64,000 nt of DNA from Streptomyces sp. Edi2 (GTDB lineage Bacteria > Actinomycetota > Actinomycetes > Streptomycetales > Streptomycetaceae). A model generated the notes under the pieces. That model did no database searches. It was not told where the DNA came from and saw nothing but the letters and a program-made list of their open reading frames with translations. The stretch lies in assembly GCF_040253635.1 (NCBI RefSeq), contig NZ_JBEJGX010000003.1:1488001-1552000 (forward strand), in the 5' to 3' direction. The position numbers and the translations under genes were made by a program. Position 1 is the first letter of the stretch, and every line of letters starts with the position of its first letter. Below are positions 1 to 12,273 of this stretch, piece by piece.

Positions 1-1212
1 CACCTGCCAGGCCATCGTCGGCAGCCGGGCGGCGCGCGCCGCGGCGTCCCGCGCCTCGTCACCGTCGCTGACCGTACGCACCAGCGGCGCAGCACTGCGC
101 ACCTGCTCGCGCTCGGCGGTCAGCGGGCGCGCCCAGCCGGTCTCGACGAGCTGGGCCGCCTCGACCGTGCAGCTCAGCCCGCCCAGCAGAAATCCGGCGC
201 GCTCGTTGACCGACCGCTGGACAAGGACCTCACGGGCGTGCGGCTGGGGCGCATGCGGATCACTGTGGCTGGCGTCCCCGTCGTCCCACAGGGCGACCAG
301 GCCCAGGCCGGCGACCGGCGCGAACATCGCCGCGCGCGTGCCGACCACGGCGCGCACCGCGCCACGGCTGACCGCCAGCCAACGGCGGTAGCGCTCCTCG
401 GGCCCGGCATCGGCGGTCAGCAGCACATGCCGGCCCTCCCCGATCAGCTCGCCGAGGGCCGCGTCCACCCGCGCCGCGGCGCGCCCGTCCGGCACCACCA
501 CCAGCGCGCCACGCCCGCCGGCCAGCGCCGCGGCCACCGCTCGCGCCAGCTCCTGCGGCCAGGTCGCCCCGGGCAGCGCCGTCCACACCGCCCGCGGCAC
601 ATCCCCCCGTGTCAGCGCCGCCAGGAACCCGGGGCCCGCGCCGTAGCGCGCCCAACTGCCGGGCTCGGGTGCGTCGTTGGGCGGAAGCGGGGCCGGCGAC
701 GGCTTGGCCTCCGCCCGCGCCCGGCGCGGCGGCACGGCCAGCTGCACCACATCGGCGAGCGTCCCGGCATAGCGGTCCGCCACCGCCCGGCACAGCCCCA
801 GCAGCTCGGGCGTCAGCACCCGCTCGGACGACAGCACCTGCGCGATCGGGGCGAGCACCCCGCGATAGTCGCTCTCCGCGGCCCGCTCCACGATGAATCC
901 GCTGACCAGCTTGCCGCCCTCACGACGGCCGCCCTTCTCCCCCGCCCCGAAGCGCACCCGCACCCGCACTCCGGGCTGGGCCTCGGCATCCATCGCCGCG
1001 GGTACCGCGTAATCGAAATAGCGGTCGAGGTGCACCAGCCCCTTGTCGACCAGCACCCGCGCCACCGGCAGCCCGGCGGCCAGCTCGGCGCCCCGCCACG
1101 TCCGCGGCTTGGCCCGCTCCGCCTTGGTCTCCCGCACGGCCTCCCGGATGAGGGCCAACTGCTCGCCCGCACCCGACGCCCCCGCCTCCGGTTGCCCGTT
1201 CTCCCTGCTCAC
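1..1212 (-). CDS. priA: Replication restart protein PriA (partial, N-terminal 404 codons)
   Basis: PriA helps reload the replisome at stalled forks. The frame runs off the left edge, so the C-terminal part is missing. The N-terminal 3'-DNA-binding domain is visible around residues 50-75 (LDRYFDYAVP), followed by the first helicase lobe. Where an active helicase has a GxGKT Walker A loop this protein reads LPGATWPQ, and the DEEH-box position reads WDDGD, so the ATPase site looks degenerate; from memory this is common in actinobacterial PriA. The GTG start at 1212 has no strong ribosome binding site; an in-frame GTG at 1236 is an alternative. It is the last gene of a minus-strand run and sits downstream of the metK terminator. 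Confidence 0.9.
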   Translation of the reverse strand, partial: MSRENGQPEAGASGAGEQLALIREAVRETKAERAKPRTWRGAELAAGLPVARVLVDKGLVHLDRYFDYAVPAAMDAEAQPGVRVRVRFGAGEKGGRREGGKLVSGFIVERAAESDYRGVLAPIAQVLSSERVLTPELLGLCRAVADRYAGTLADVVQLAVPPRRARAEAKPSPAPLPPNDAPEPGSWARYGAGPGFLAALTRGDVPRAVWTALPGATWPQELARAVAAALAGGRGALVVVPDGRAAARVDAALGELIGEGRHVLLTADAGPEERYRRWLAVSRGAVRAVVGTRAAMFAPVAGLGLVALWDDGDASHSDPHAPQPHAREVLVQRSVNERAGFLLGGLSCTVEAAQLVETGWARPLTAEREQVRSAAPLVRTVSDGDEARDAAARAARLPTMAWQV

Positions 1213-1261
1213 AGCATCAGTCTTAGCAGATGGCACCGACAGCGCGGGGTGCCTGTGGACA

Positions 1262-1303
1262 GCCGACGGCCCCGGACCACTGGGGCGATCCGGGGCCGTC
1301 GGC
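1262..1303 (-). terminator. metK terminator hairpin
   Basis: A perfect 15-bp inverted repeat (GCCGACGGCCCCGGA and its complement, 12-nt loop) lies about 35 bases past the metK stop and before priA. There is no U-tract, as is common for Streptomyces terminators. Confidence 0.7.
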
Positions 1304-1335
1304 CACTACACGGGCGGTTCGAAAACCGGGGAGTC

Positions 1336-2544
1336 CTAGAGACCCGCGGCCTTCTTCAGCGCCTCCACCCGGTCGGTGCGCTCCCAGGTGAAGTCCTCCA
1401 GCTCACGGCCGAAGTGGCCGTAGGCGGCGGTCTGGGCGTAGATCGGGCGGAGCAGATCGAGGTCGCGGATGATGGCGGCCGGGCGGAGGTCGAAGACCTC
1501 GCCGATGGCCTGCTCGATCTTGTCGGTGTCGACGGTGGCGGTGCCGAAGGTCTCGACGAAGAGACCGACCGGCTCGGCCTTGCCGATGGCGTAGGCGACC
1601 TGGACCTCGCAGCGGGCCGCGAGGCCGGCGGCGACGACGTTCTTGGCGACCCAGCGCATCGCGTAGGCGGCCGAGCGGTCGACCTTGGACGGGTCCTTGC
1701 CGGAGAAGGCACCGCCGCCGTGGCGGGCCATGCCGCCGTAGGTGTCGATGATGATCTTGCGGCCGGTGAGGCCGGCGTCACCCATGGGGCCGCCGATCTC
1801 GAAGCGGCCGGTCGGGTTGACCAGCAGCCGGTAGCCGTCGGTGTCCAGCTTGATGCCGTCCTCGACCAGCTGGGCCAGGACGTGCTCGACGACGAACTCG
1901 CGGATGTCGGGAGCGAGCAGCGAGTCGAGGTCGATGTCGCTGGCGTGCTGGGAGGAGACCACGACGGTGTCGAGGCGGACGGCCTTGTGACCGTCGTACT
2001 CGATGGTGACCTGGGTCTTGCCGTCGGGGCGGAGGTAGGGGATGGTGCCGTTCTTGCGGACCTCGGACAGGCGCTTGGACAGGCGGTGCGCGAGGTTGAT
2101 CGGGAGCGGCATCAGCTCCGGGGTCTCGTCGCAGGCGTAGCCGAACATCAGGCCCTGGTCGCCGGCGCCCTGCTTGTCCAGCTCGTCGTCGTCGCCCTCG
2201 ACGCGGTTCTCGTACGCGGTGTCGACACCCTGGGCGATGTCCGGGGACTGCGCACCGATGGACACCGAGACGCCACAGGAAGCGCCGTCGAAGCCCTTCT
2301 TGGACGAGTCGTAACCGATGTCCAGGATCTTGTTGCGGACGAGGTTGGGGATGTCGGCGTACGCCTTCGTCGTCACCTCGCCGGCCACATGCACCAGGCC
2401 GGTGGTGATCAACGTCTCCACGGCGACCCGGGAGGTCGGGTCTTCCTTGAGGAGAGCGTCGAGGATGGTGTCGCTGATCTGGTCAGCGATCTTGTCGGGG
2501 TGGCCCTCGGTGACGGACTCCGAGGTGAACAGGCGGCGGGACAC
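1336..2544 (-). CDS. metK: S-adenosylmethionine synthetase
   Basis: Makes S-adenosylmethionine from methionine and ATP in the cytoplasm. The 402-residue length is normal for the family. ATP and metal-binding motifs are present: [12 protein letters not shown] near residue 15, the GYDSSKKGF and DGASCGV stretch near 110, and the [15 protein letters not shown] loop near 260. The start is GTG at 2544, preceded by AGGGAG six to seven bases away. It lies between coaBC and priA in the same direction, with a 253-bp leader holding one clear hairpin and with its own terminator downstream. SAM supply is known to affect Streptomyces secondary metabolism, but nothing here shows such a link directly. Confidence 0.98.
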   Translation of the reverse strand: MSRRLFTSESVTEGHPDKIADQISDTILDALLKEDPTSRVAVETLITTGLVHVAGEVTTKAYADIPNLVRNKILDIGYDSSKKGFDGASCGVSVSIGAQSPDIAQGVDTAYENRVEGDDDELDKQGAGDQGLMFGYACDETPELMPLPINLAHRLSKRLSEVRKNGTIPYLRPDGKTQVTIEYDGHKAVRLDTVVVSSQHASDIDLDSLLAPDIREFVVEHVLAQLVEDGIKLDTDGYRLLVNPTGRFEIGGPMGDAGLTGRKIIIDTYGGMARHGGGAFSGKDPSKVDRSAAYAMRWVAKNVVAAGLAARCEVQVAYAIGKAEPVGLFVETFGTATVDTDKIEQAIGEVFDLRPAAIIRDLDLLRPIYAQTAAYGHFGRELEDFTWERTDRVEALKKAAGL

Positions 2545-2590
2545 ATCGCTCCCTGGGGTTGCAGCGGCTGCTGGCTGATCATTGGCGGAA

Positions 2591-2613
2591 GGGCCGAGAG
2601 CTGCGCTCGGCCC
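2591..2613. other. Hairpin in the metK leader
   Basis: A perfect 8-bp inverted repeat, GGGCCGAG / CTCGGCCC with a 7-base loop, about 50 bases upstream of the metK start. It could be a leader hairpin or an operator. I found no SAM-riboswitch architecture around it. Confidence 0.45.
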
Positions 2614-2797
2614 GATCCACTCGCCAGTTTATCGGTCGTGTGCGGCGTTCGGGCACGCGGTCTCGATTTATGGACCCCCCGTGACCTGGGACACCACGGC
2701 CCTCGGTAGGACGATCACCTCGAGTATGGGCCGGGTCAAGGGGACATGCCGGAGTTTAGGCGGCCGGCAGGGTGACTCCGGGGTCCTTGCGGGCGTG

Positions 2798-4033
2798 TCA
2801 GGGGCGGGTATCGGCCAGGCGGGGCGCGACCAGGTCCCAGACCGTGTCGGCCAGGTCTTCCTTGGGGCCGTACGGGACCGGGGTCTCGGTTCCGTCGGCC
2901 GCCAGGATCACCGCCTCGTTCTCCGCCGAACCGAAGGTCTTGTGCTCGCCGACCTCATTGACGACCAGCAGGTCACAGCCCTTGCGGGACAGCTTGGCGC
3001 GACCGTTGGCGAGCACGTCATCGGTCTCCGCGGCGAAGCCGACCACGAGCTGTCCCGGTCGGGCCCGCTCGGCGGAGAGTTCGGCAAGGATGTCCGGATT
3101 TCGGACCAGAGTGACCGGTTCCGGCTCCTTCCCTTCGACCTTCTTGATCTTGCCATCGGCGTAGACGGCAGGCCGGAAATCGGCGACGGCGGCGGCCATG
3201 ATCACCGCGTCGGCGTCCGCGGCGGCCTTCAGCACCGCCTCGTGGAGCTGACGGGCGGTGCCGATGCGGATCACGTCCACCCCGGCCGGATCGGGCAGCT
3301 CGGTGTTGCCGGCGATCAGCGTGACCCGGGCGCCGCGGGCCGCCGCCGTACGGGCGAGCGCGTAGCCCTGCTTGCCGGAGGAGCGGTTGCCCAGGTAGCG
3401 GACGGGGTCCAGCGGCTCGCGGGTGCCGCCCGCGCTGACCACGACGCGGCGGCCGGCGAGATCCTGCTCCGCCGCCCGGTCGCCGCGGGCCAGCACCCGG
3501 CGGCAGAAGGCGAAGATCTCGGCCGGGTCGGGGAAGCGGCCCTTGCCGGTGTCGACGCCGGTCAGCCGGCCGACCGCCGGGTCGATCACGAGGGCGCCGC
3601 GGCGCCGCAGCGTGGCGACGTTCTCCTGGGTGGCGGGGTGCTCCCACATCTCGGTGTGCATCGCCGGGGCGAAGATCACCGGACAGCGCGCGGTGAGCAG
3701 AGTGTTGGTCAGCAGGTCGTCGGCCAGGCCATGGGCCGCCTTGGCGAGCAGATCGGCGGTGGCGGGGGCCACCACGACCAGGTCGGCGGCCTGGCCGATC
3801 CGGACGTGCGGGACCTCGTGGACGGACTCCCAGACCTCGGTGCCTGCCGGCTTGCCGGACAGCGCCGACCAGGTGGCCTCCCCGACGAAGTGCAGCGCCG
3901 AGGCGGTCGGCACGACCCGTACGTCGTGCCCGGACTCGGTCAGCCGCCGCAGCAGCTCGCACGCCTTGTAGGCGGCGATCCCGCCGCTCACCCCCAGGAC
4001 GACCCTGGGCCGCTCCCGCTCACGCCTGTCCAT
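2798..4033 (-). CDS. coaBC: Bifunctional phosphopantothenoylcysteine decarboxylase / phosphopantothenate-cysteine ligase
   Basis: Catalyses two consecutive steps of coenzyme A synthesis. The N-terminal CoaC flavoprotein half begins at VVLGVSGGIAAYKACELLR and includes LTNTLL and PAMHTEMW (the PAMN motif of E. coli with Asn replaced by His). The C-terminal CoaB half begins at GRRVVVSAGGTREPLDPVR and holds NRSSGKQG and the DGKIKK lysines. I start at the ATG at 4033, which has a GGAG-type site upstream. An in-frame ATG at 4090 would put the first codons inside the rpoZ terminator and adds residues unlike the family. About 411 residues. It follows rpoZ and precedes metK. Confidence 0.95.
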   Translation of the reverse strand: MDRRERERPRVVLGVSGGIAAYKACELLRRLTESGHDVRVVPTASALHFVGEATWSALSGKPAGTEVWESVHEVPHVRIGQAADLVVVAPATADLLAKAAHGLADDLLTNTLLTARCPVIFAPAMHTEMWEHPATQENVATLRRRGALVIDPAVGRLTGVDTGKGRFPDPAEIFAFCRRVLARGDRAAEQDLAGRRVVVSAGGTREPLDPVRYLGNRSSGKQGYALARTAAARGARVTLIAGNTELPDPAGVDVIRIGTARQLHEAVLKAAADADAVIMAAAVADFRPAVYADGKIKKVEGKEPEPVTLVRNPDILAELSAERARPGQLVVGFAAETDDVLANGRAKLSRKGCDLLVVNEVGEHKTFGSAENEAVILAADGTETPVPYGPKEDLADTVWDLVAPRLADTRP

Positions 4034-4086
4034 CGCTTCGCCGCTCCCCGGGCCTCGGTCCCTACGTGTATTGCCCCTATGACACA

Positions 4087-4146
4087 CCAAGGGCCCGGCT
4101 GGGGCCCCTCCCAGCGTTAGCTGGGGGAGCTCCGCCGGGCCCTTGG
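4087..4146 (-). terminator. Nested palindrome, probable rpoZ terminator
   Basis: An outer perfect 13-bp stem (CCAAGGGCCCGGC at 4087-4099, complement at 4134-4146) encloses a second, imperfect hairpin (CTCCCAGC-GTTA-GCTGGGGGAG, about 4108-4129). It lies 16 bases past the rpoZ stop. The inner sequence resembles a short palindrome that I recall as common between Streptomyces genes, so this may be a terminator carrying an inserted repeat. Confidence 0.7.
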
Positions 4147-4162
4147 CGAAGGATGCCGCTGC

Positions 4163-4435
4163 TTACTGGGCCGGGCCCTCGATGGCCTCGGAGGTCAGCA
4201 GGCCCGCGTTGATCTCGCGCAGCGCGATCGACAGGGGCTTCTCGTGGACGTGGGTGTCCACGAGCGGGCCGACGTACTCGAGCAGGCCCTCGCCGAGCTG
4301 CGAGTAGTACGCGTTGATCTGACGCGCGCGCTTGGCGGCGTAGATCACCAGGCTGTACTTCGAATCGGTGGCCTCGAGAAGCTCATCAATGGGCGGGTTG
4401 ATGATGCCCTCGGGTGCGGTGATGGAAGAGGACAC
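4163..4435 (-). CDS. rpoZ: RNA polymerase omega subunit
   Basis: The 90-residue omega chain assists assembly of RNA polymerase by binding the beta' subunit. The conserved region is [23 protein letters not shown] (residues about 19-41), and the IALREINAG element follows near residue 70. The start is GTG at 4435, with AAGGTAGAGA just upstream. It lies 71 bp downstream of gmk in the same direction; the gmk-rpoZ pairing is very widely conserved in bacteria. Confidence 0.97.
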   Translation of the reverse strand: MSSSITAPEGIINPPIDELLEATDSKYSLVIYAAKRARQINAYYSQLGEGLLEYVGPLVDTHVHEKPLSIALREINAGLLTSEAIEGPAQ

Positions 4436-4506
4436 TCTCTACCTTCCGAAGGGGGATGAAGCAGGGGGGTAACGCAAAGTCTTCGACGGTCCGGGGAGCT
4501 ACGCGG

Positions 4507-5127
4507 TCAGCCGCTGGTGTTCTCGTCTCCGGACCTGTCCAGCATCAAGGCTAGCAGCTCACGGCTGACGTCCTCGACGGAGGTGTTGACAAGCGTCGTA
4601 TCGAACTCCTTCTCCGCTGCCAGTTCGATCCTGGCGGCGGCCAGCCGGCGCTCGATGACCTCCGGCGCCTCCGTGCCCCGGCCGGTGAGCCGGCGGACCA
4701 GCTCGTCCCAGCTCGGCGGGGCCAGGAAGACCAGATGCGCTTCCGCCATGGACTCGCGGACCTGGCGGGCGCCCTGCAGGTCGATCTCCAGCAGGACCGG
4801 CTCCCCGGACTCCAGGCGGTCCAGCACCGCCGTGCGGGGGGTGCCGTACCGGTTGCCCGCGAACTCGGCCCATTCGAGCAGCTCGCCGTTGGCGACGAGC
4901 TTGTCGAATTCCCCGTCGTCGACGAAGAAGTAGTGGACACCGTGCCGCTCCCCGGGCCGCGGCTTGCGGGTGGTGGCCGAAACCGAGAGCCAGACCTCGG
5001 GGTGGACCTTGCGCATATGCGCGACGACCGTGCTCTTGCCGACCCCGGAGGGGCCGGAGAGCACGGTCAGTCGCGGTTGTCTGGCCGGGGGCGCGGGGGT
5101 CGTCCCCCCGGAGACTGCAGAACTCAT
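4507..5127 (-). CDS. gmk: Guanylate kinase
   Basis: Phosphorylates GMP to GDP. The P-loop is [12 protein letters not shown] (near residues 23-34), followed by the GMP-binding region with [18 protein letters not shown] and the [13 protein letters not shown] stretch, then DLQGARQV. 206 residues, with about 15 extra residues before the kinase fold. ATG start at 5127; the ribosome binding site is weak. It sits between the sIHF gene and rpoZ, linking nucleotide supply with transcription and nucleoid genes. Confidence 0.97.
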   Translation of the reverse strand: MSSAVSGGTTPAPPARQPRLTVLSGPSGVGKSTVVAHMRKVHPEVWLSVSATTRKPRPGERHGVHYFFVDDGEFDKLVANGELLEWAEFAGNRYGTPRTAVLDRLESGEPVLLEIDLQGARQVRESMAEAHLVFLAPPSWDELVRRLTGRGTEAPEVIERRLAAARIELAAEKEFDTTLVNTSVEDVSRELLALMLDRSGDENTSG

Positions 5128-5165
5128 GCAGCGATTATTCCAGCTTCCCGGTGATGCCGGAAAAT

Positions 5166-5489
5166 TCAGGAAGCAGTGCTGCCGAACTCGCGCTCCAGCG
5201 ACGCGATCTGGTTGGAGCCAAGACCCCGGACACGGCGGCTCTCGGAGATCCCGAGCCGTTCCATGATCTGCTTGGCGCGGACCTTGCCGACGCCGGGCAG
5301 GGACTCAAGGAGCGCGGAGACCTTCATCTTGCCGATGACGTCGTTCTCCTGGCCCTGCTTGATGACCTCATGGAGGGAAGCACCGGAGTGCTTGAGCCGA
5401 TTCTTGACCTCGGCGCGCTCCCGGCGAGCCGCGGCGGCCTTCTCGAGCGCGGCTGCGCGCTGTTCAGGGGTAAGGGGCGGAAGAGCCAC
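5166..5489 (-). CDS. sihf: Actinobacterial integration host factor (sIHF/mIHF type)
   Basis: A small basic nucleoid-associated protein of 107 residues that binds and bends DNA and, in Streptomyces, affects chromosome compaction and antibiotic production. The helix-two-turns-helix DNA-binding motif [18 protein letters not shown] lies near residues 64-81, preceded by a long charged helix. It is unrelated in sequence to enterobacterial IHF. GTG start at 5489 with GAGGTGA eight bases upstream. A strong terminator after pyrF (5641-5672) separates it from the pyrimidine genes, so its promoter should be in 5490-5640. Confidence 0.96.
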   Translation of the reverse strand: MALPPLTPEQRAAALEKAAAARRERAEVKNRLKHSGASLHEVIKQGQENDVIGKMKVSALLESLPGVGKVRAKQIMERLGISESRRVRGLGSNQIASLEREFGSTAS

Positions 5490-5640
5490 GCCTACGTCAC
5501 CTCGGATGTCGAACTGTCGGATACGGACCAGTGTGGAACCTAGTCACCCCGCACCTGCGGAGCAACGAGCAACGCGCTTACGTGCAGTGCTCTCGTCGGA
5601 GACTAGCGCCAGAGTGCGCCGGAGTCAGCGAGAACAAGCG

Positions 5641-5672
5641 AAAAGTCCTGGTCAGACTCTGCTGACCAGGAC
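5641..5672 (-). terminator. Intrinsic terminator after pyrF
   Basis: A perfect 11-bp stem, GTCCTGGTCAG and its complement with a 6-base loop, followed on the minus strand by TTTT. It is the most classical intrinsic terminator in the window and closes the pyrimidine operon. Confidence 0.9.
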
Positions 5673-5704
5673 AATTCGGGACCAAAGTCCCCGTCGGAAG
5701 GCTC

Positions 5705-6613
5705 TCAATCGAGCGCGGTGCGCACTTCGCCGGCGAATCGGTCCGCCGCGGCGCGCAGCGCGGAGGTGTCCGGACCGTGCCGCAGCACCCCCCGGCTGAC
5801 GCTCGGCACGACGTTGCGCACGGCGTCACCGAAGACCTTCGGGAGGTCGGCGGGGGTGGCGCCCTGGGCGCCGATGCCGGGGGCGAGCAGCGGGCCGTTG
5901 ATCGCCAGGTCGAACGAGGAGAGATCGCCGAGCGTGGCGCCGACGACCGCGCCGAAGGAGCCCAGCGGCTCGGCACCGGCGTTCTCGGCGGCGAGGTGGC
6001 CGAGCATGGTCGCGGCGAGCGTGCGGCCGTCCTCGCGCACCGCCCGCTGGACCTCGGCGCCCTCCGGGTTCGAGGTGAGGGCGAGGACGAAGAGCCCGGC
6101 GCCGTTCTCGCGTGCCAGGTCGACGGCCGGCTTCAGTGAGCCGTACCCGAGGTACGGGGAAACGGTCAGCGCGTCGGAGAACAGCGGCGAGTCCTTGCGC
6201 AGGTAGGTCTCGGCGTAGGCGGCCATGGTGGAGCCGATGTCGCCGCGCTTGGCGTCCATCAGCACCAGGGCCCCGCGCTCGCGCGCCTCCTCGACTGCGG
6301 TCTCCAGGACGGCGAGGCCGCGGGAGCCGAAGCGCTCGAAGAACGCGGATTGTGGCTTGAAAAGTGCGACCGTCTCGCCCAGGGCCTCCACGACGGTCCG
6401 GGTGAACCGCGCCAGGCCCGCGACATCGTCGTTCAGGCCCCAGTCGGCCAGCAGCGAGGCGTGCGGGTCGATGCCGACGCAGAGCGGGCCGCGCTCGTCC
6501 ATGGCGCGGCGCAGGCGGGCGCCGAAGGGGTTCGCAGACGAATCCTGCGGCCCGGAGGGCCTCGGTGAGGGGTGGTGGTCGGGCGACGGGCGGGCGCCGA
6601 AGGGCTCGGTCAT
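5705..6613 (-). CDS. pyrF: Orotidine 5'-phosphate decarboxylase
   Basis: Final step of UMP synthesis, decarboxylating OMP. This is the longer actinobacterial type: the catalytic lysine motif is LMDAKRGDIGST, with GPLCVGIDPH near the N-terminus and APGIGAQGATPADL near the C-terminus. I start at the ATG at 6613, whose ATGA overlaps the pyrD stop by 4 bases; the open frame continues upstream into pyrD but those residues are not family-like. 302 residues. The first 40 or so residues are proline-rich and probably disordered. Confidence 0.96.
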   Translation of the reverse strand: MTEPFGARPSPDHHPSPRPSGPQDSSANPFGARLRRAMDERGPLCVGIDPHASLLADWGLNDDVAGLARFTRTVVEALGETVALFKPQSAFFERFGSRGLAVLETAVEEARERGALVLMDAKRGDIGSTMAAYAETYLRKDSPLFSDALTVSPYLGYGSLKPAVDLARENGAGLFVLALTSNPEGAEVQRAVREDGRTLAATMLGHLAAENAGAEPLGSFGAVVGATLGDLSSFDLAINGPLLAPGIGAQGATPADLPKVFGDAVRNVVPSVSRGVLRHGPDTSALRAAADRFAGEVRTALD

Positions 6614-7719
6614 GCGGTCACCTTCTTGTGCTCGGCGCCGACCGCGTCGGCGAGGGTGGCGTACGGGCTGTTGCGCAGACGGGCGGCGAGGCCCTTGTGG
6701 ATCGCGCGGCACCAGAACGGGCCCTGGTAGATGAAGGCGCTGTAGCCCTGGACCAGGGTGGCGCCGGCCAGGATGCGCTGCCAGGCATCCTCGGCGTTCT
6801 CGATGCCGCCCACCCCGATGAGGGTGACCGTGCCGCCGACGCGGGCGTAGAGGCGGCGCAGCACCTCCAGGGAGCGCTCCTTGACGGGCGCGCCGGACAG
6901 GCCGCCGGTCTCGGCGGTCAGCGCCGGGTCCGAGGTCAGGCCCAGGCCCTCGCGGGCGATCGTGGTGTTGGTGGCGATGATCCCGTCCAGGCCGAGCTCG
7001 ACGGCCAGATCGGCGACCGCGTCCACGTCCGCGTCGGCCAGATCGGGGGCGATCTTGACCAGCAGCGGGACCCGGCGGCCGGTGACCGTACGGTCGGCGG
7101 CCTCGCGGACGGCCGTCAGCAGCGGGCGCAGGTGGTCGACGGCCTGGAGGTTGCGCAGCCCCGGGGTGTTCGGGGAGGAGACATTGACGACCAGGTAGTC
7201 GGCGTGCCGGGCAAGCCGCTCGGTGGAGGTGACGTAGTCGGCGACGGCTTCGTCCTCCGGCACGACCTTGGTCTTGCCGATGTTGACGCCGACGGTGGCC
7301 GGGAAGACGGGGTTGCGGGCGGCCAGACGGGCCGCCACGGACGCGGAGCCGTCGTTGTTGAACCCCATCCGGTTGATCAGCGCGCGGTCCGCCACGAGCC
7401 GGAACAGGCGCTTCTTGGGGTTGCCGGGCTGCGTCTGGGCGGTGACCGTGCCGATCTCGACATGGTCGAAGCCGAGCATGGTCATCCCGTCGATCGCGAC
7501 GGCGTTCTTGTCGAAGCCGGCGGCCAGGCCGAAGGGGCCGTGCATCCGGCGGCCCAGGGCCTCGGTGCGCAGCTCCCGGTAGCGGGGCGCGAGGGCGGCC
7601 GCCAGGAAGGTGCGCAGCACGGGGAGGCGCACGGCCAGCTGGATCCAGCGGAAGGCCAGGTGGTGGGCCTGCTCGGGGTCCATGCGCTTGAAGATCAGGT
7701 GGAAGAAGAGGCGGTACAT
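6610..7719 (-). CDS. pyrD: Dihydroorotate dehydrogenase (quinone), class 2
   Basis: Oxidises dihydroorotate to orotate, passing electrons to quinone at the membrane. The N-terminal helix ([20 protein letters not shown]) is typical of class 2 enzymes. FMN and substrate motifs follow: [26 protein letters not shown] with the catalytic serine, and [14 protein letters not shown]. 369 residues. It overlaps pyrF by 4 bases but is separated from carB by a perfect hairpin at 7764-7792, so pyrDF may be expressed at a different level from the rest of the pyr genes. Confidence 0.97.
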   Translation of the reverse strand: MYRLFFHLIFKRMDPEQAHHLAFRWIQLAVRLPVLRTFLAAALAPRYRELRTEALGRRMHGPFGLAAGFDKNAVAIDGMTMLGFDHVEIGTVTAQTQPGNPKKRLFRLVADRALINRMGFNNDGSASVAARLAARNPVFPATVGVNIGKTKVVPEDEAVADYVTSTERLARHADYLVVNVSSPNTPGLRNLQAVDHLRPLLTAVREAADRTVTGRRVPLLVKIAPDLADADVDAVADLAVELGLDGIIATNTTIAREGLGLTSDPALTAETGGLSGAPVKERSLEVLRRLYARVGGTVTLIGVGGIENAEDAWQRILAGATLVQGYSAFIYQGPFWCRAIHKGLAARLRNSPYATLADAVGAEHKKVTA

Positions 7720-7763
7720 CGTCGGGTGGGCCTTCCGGGGCGAGGAGTGCGAGGGCTCATGAA

Positions 7764-7792
7764 GAGGGGGACACCGCGTCGGTGTCCCCCTC
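7764..7792 (-). terminator. Hairpin between carB and pyrD
   Basis: A perfect 13-bp stem (GAGGGGGACACCG, 3-base loop) eight bases past the carB stop, inside what is otherwise one pyrimidine transcription unit. It has no U-tract and may act as a partial terminator or as an mRNA end that protects the upstream message. Confidence 0.65.
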
Positions 7793-7799
7793 CCGGCCG

Positions 7800-11103
<3,304 letters not shown>

Positions 11104-11111
<8 letters not shown>

Positions 11112-12273
11112 GCTGGCCCTCCATCAGGACGGTGTTCATCAAAGACGTGAAGCGGTCGAAGAGGTACGCGGCGTCGTGCGGACCCGCGGCGGCTTCGGGG
11201 TGGTACTGGACGCTGAAGGCCGGCTGGTCGAGGAGGTGCAGACCCTCCACCACGTTGTCGTTGAGGCAGACGTGGGAGACCTCGGCGCGGCCGAAGGGGG
11301 TGTCGGAGACGGTGTCGAGCGGGGCGTCGACGGCGAATCCGTGGTTGTGCGCGGTGACCTCGACCTTGCCGGTCGTACGGTCCTGCACCGGCTGGTTGAT
11401 GCCGCGGTGGCCGTACTTGAGCTTGTAGGTGCCGAAGCCCAGCGCGCGGCCCAGGATCTGGTTGCCGAAGCAGATGCCGAACAGCGGCGTCTTGCGCTCC
11501 AGCACTCCCCGCATGACGGAGACCGCGTGGTCGGCGGTGGCCGGGTCGCCCGGACCGTTGGAGAAGAACACCCCGTCCGGGTTCACCGCGTAGACGTCCT
11601 CGACGGTGGCGGTGGCGGGCAGGACGTGCACCTCGATGCCGCGCTCGGCCATCCGGTGCGGGGTCATGCCCTTGATGCCCAGGTCGATCGCGGCGACGGT
11701 GAACTTCTTCGTACCGATCGCCGGGACGACGTAGGACTCCTTGGTGGCGACCTGCGTGGACAGGTCCGCGCCCTGCATCTCGGGGGCCTGGCGCACCTTG
11801 GCCAGCATCATGCCCTCGTCGGCCAGCGCCTCGCCGGAGAAGATGCCGACCCGCATGGCACCGCGCTCGCGCAGGTGGCGGGTCAGCGCGCGGGTGTCGA
11901 CGCCGCTGATACCGACGACGCCCTGGGCGACCAGCTCGTCGTCCAGGGAGCGCACCGAGCGCCAGTTGGACGGGGTACGGGCGGGGTCGCGGACGACGTA
12001 GCCGGCCACCCAGATCCGCTGCGACTCGGGGTCCTCGTCGTTGACACCGGTGTTGCCGATGTGCGGGGCGGTCATGACGACGACCTGGCGGTGGTACGAG
12101 GGGTCGGTCAGGGTCTCCTGGTAGCCGGTCATGCCGGTGGAGAACACCGCTTCGCCGAAGGCCTCCCCCACCGCCCCGTAGGCGCGGCCGCGGAAGCTGC
12201 GGCCGTCCTCCAGGACGAGTACGGCGGGGATCCCCCTTGTGCCGTGGGCGGTGCCCCTGGTGGAGGTCGTCAT
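11104..12273 (-). CDS. carA: Carbamoyl-phosphate synthase small (glutaminase) subunit
   Basis: Class I glutamine amidotransferase that feeds ammonia to CarB. The nucleophile cysteine lies in [16 protein letters not shown], and the catalytic His/Glu in QYHPEA near the end. The N-terminal half has the usual [21 protein letters not shown]. 389 residues from the ATG at 12273. The frame stays open further upstream through the neighbouring gene, but the ATG overlaps that gene's stop as ATGA and starts the family-like sequence. Confidence 0.97.

Noticed and set aside
238..2709. Long open frame (823 codons) on the plus strand over priA and metK
   Set aside because: It is the antisense of two certain genes; composition is the His/Arg/Gly pattern of a GC-rich shadow frame.
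2545..2797. SAM riboswitch upstream of metK
   Set aside because: Only one simple hairpin is seen; none of the conserved core and pseudoknot pieces of SAM-I, -II or -IV could be assembled.
4034..4090. Upstream ATG (4090) as coaBC start
   Set aside because: It lies inside the rpoZ terminator and adds residues not seen in the family; ATG 4033 has a ribosome binding site.
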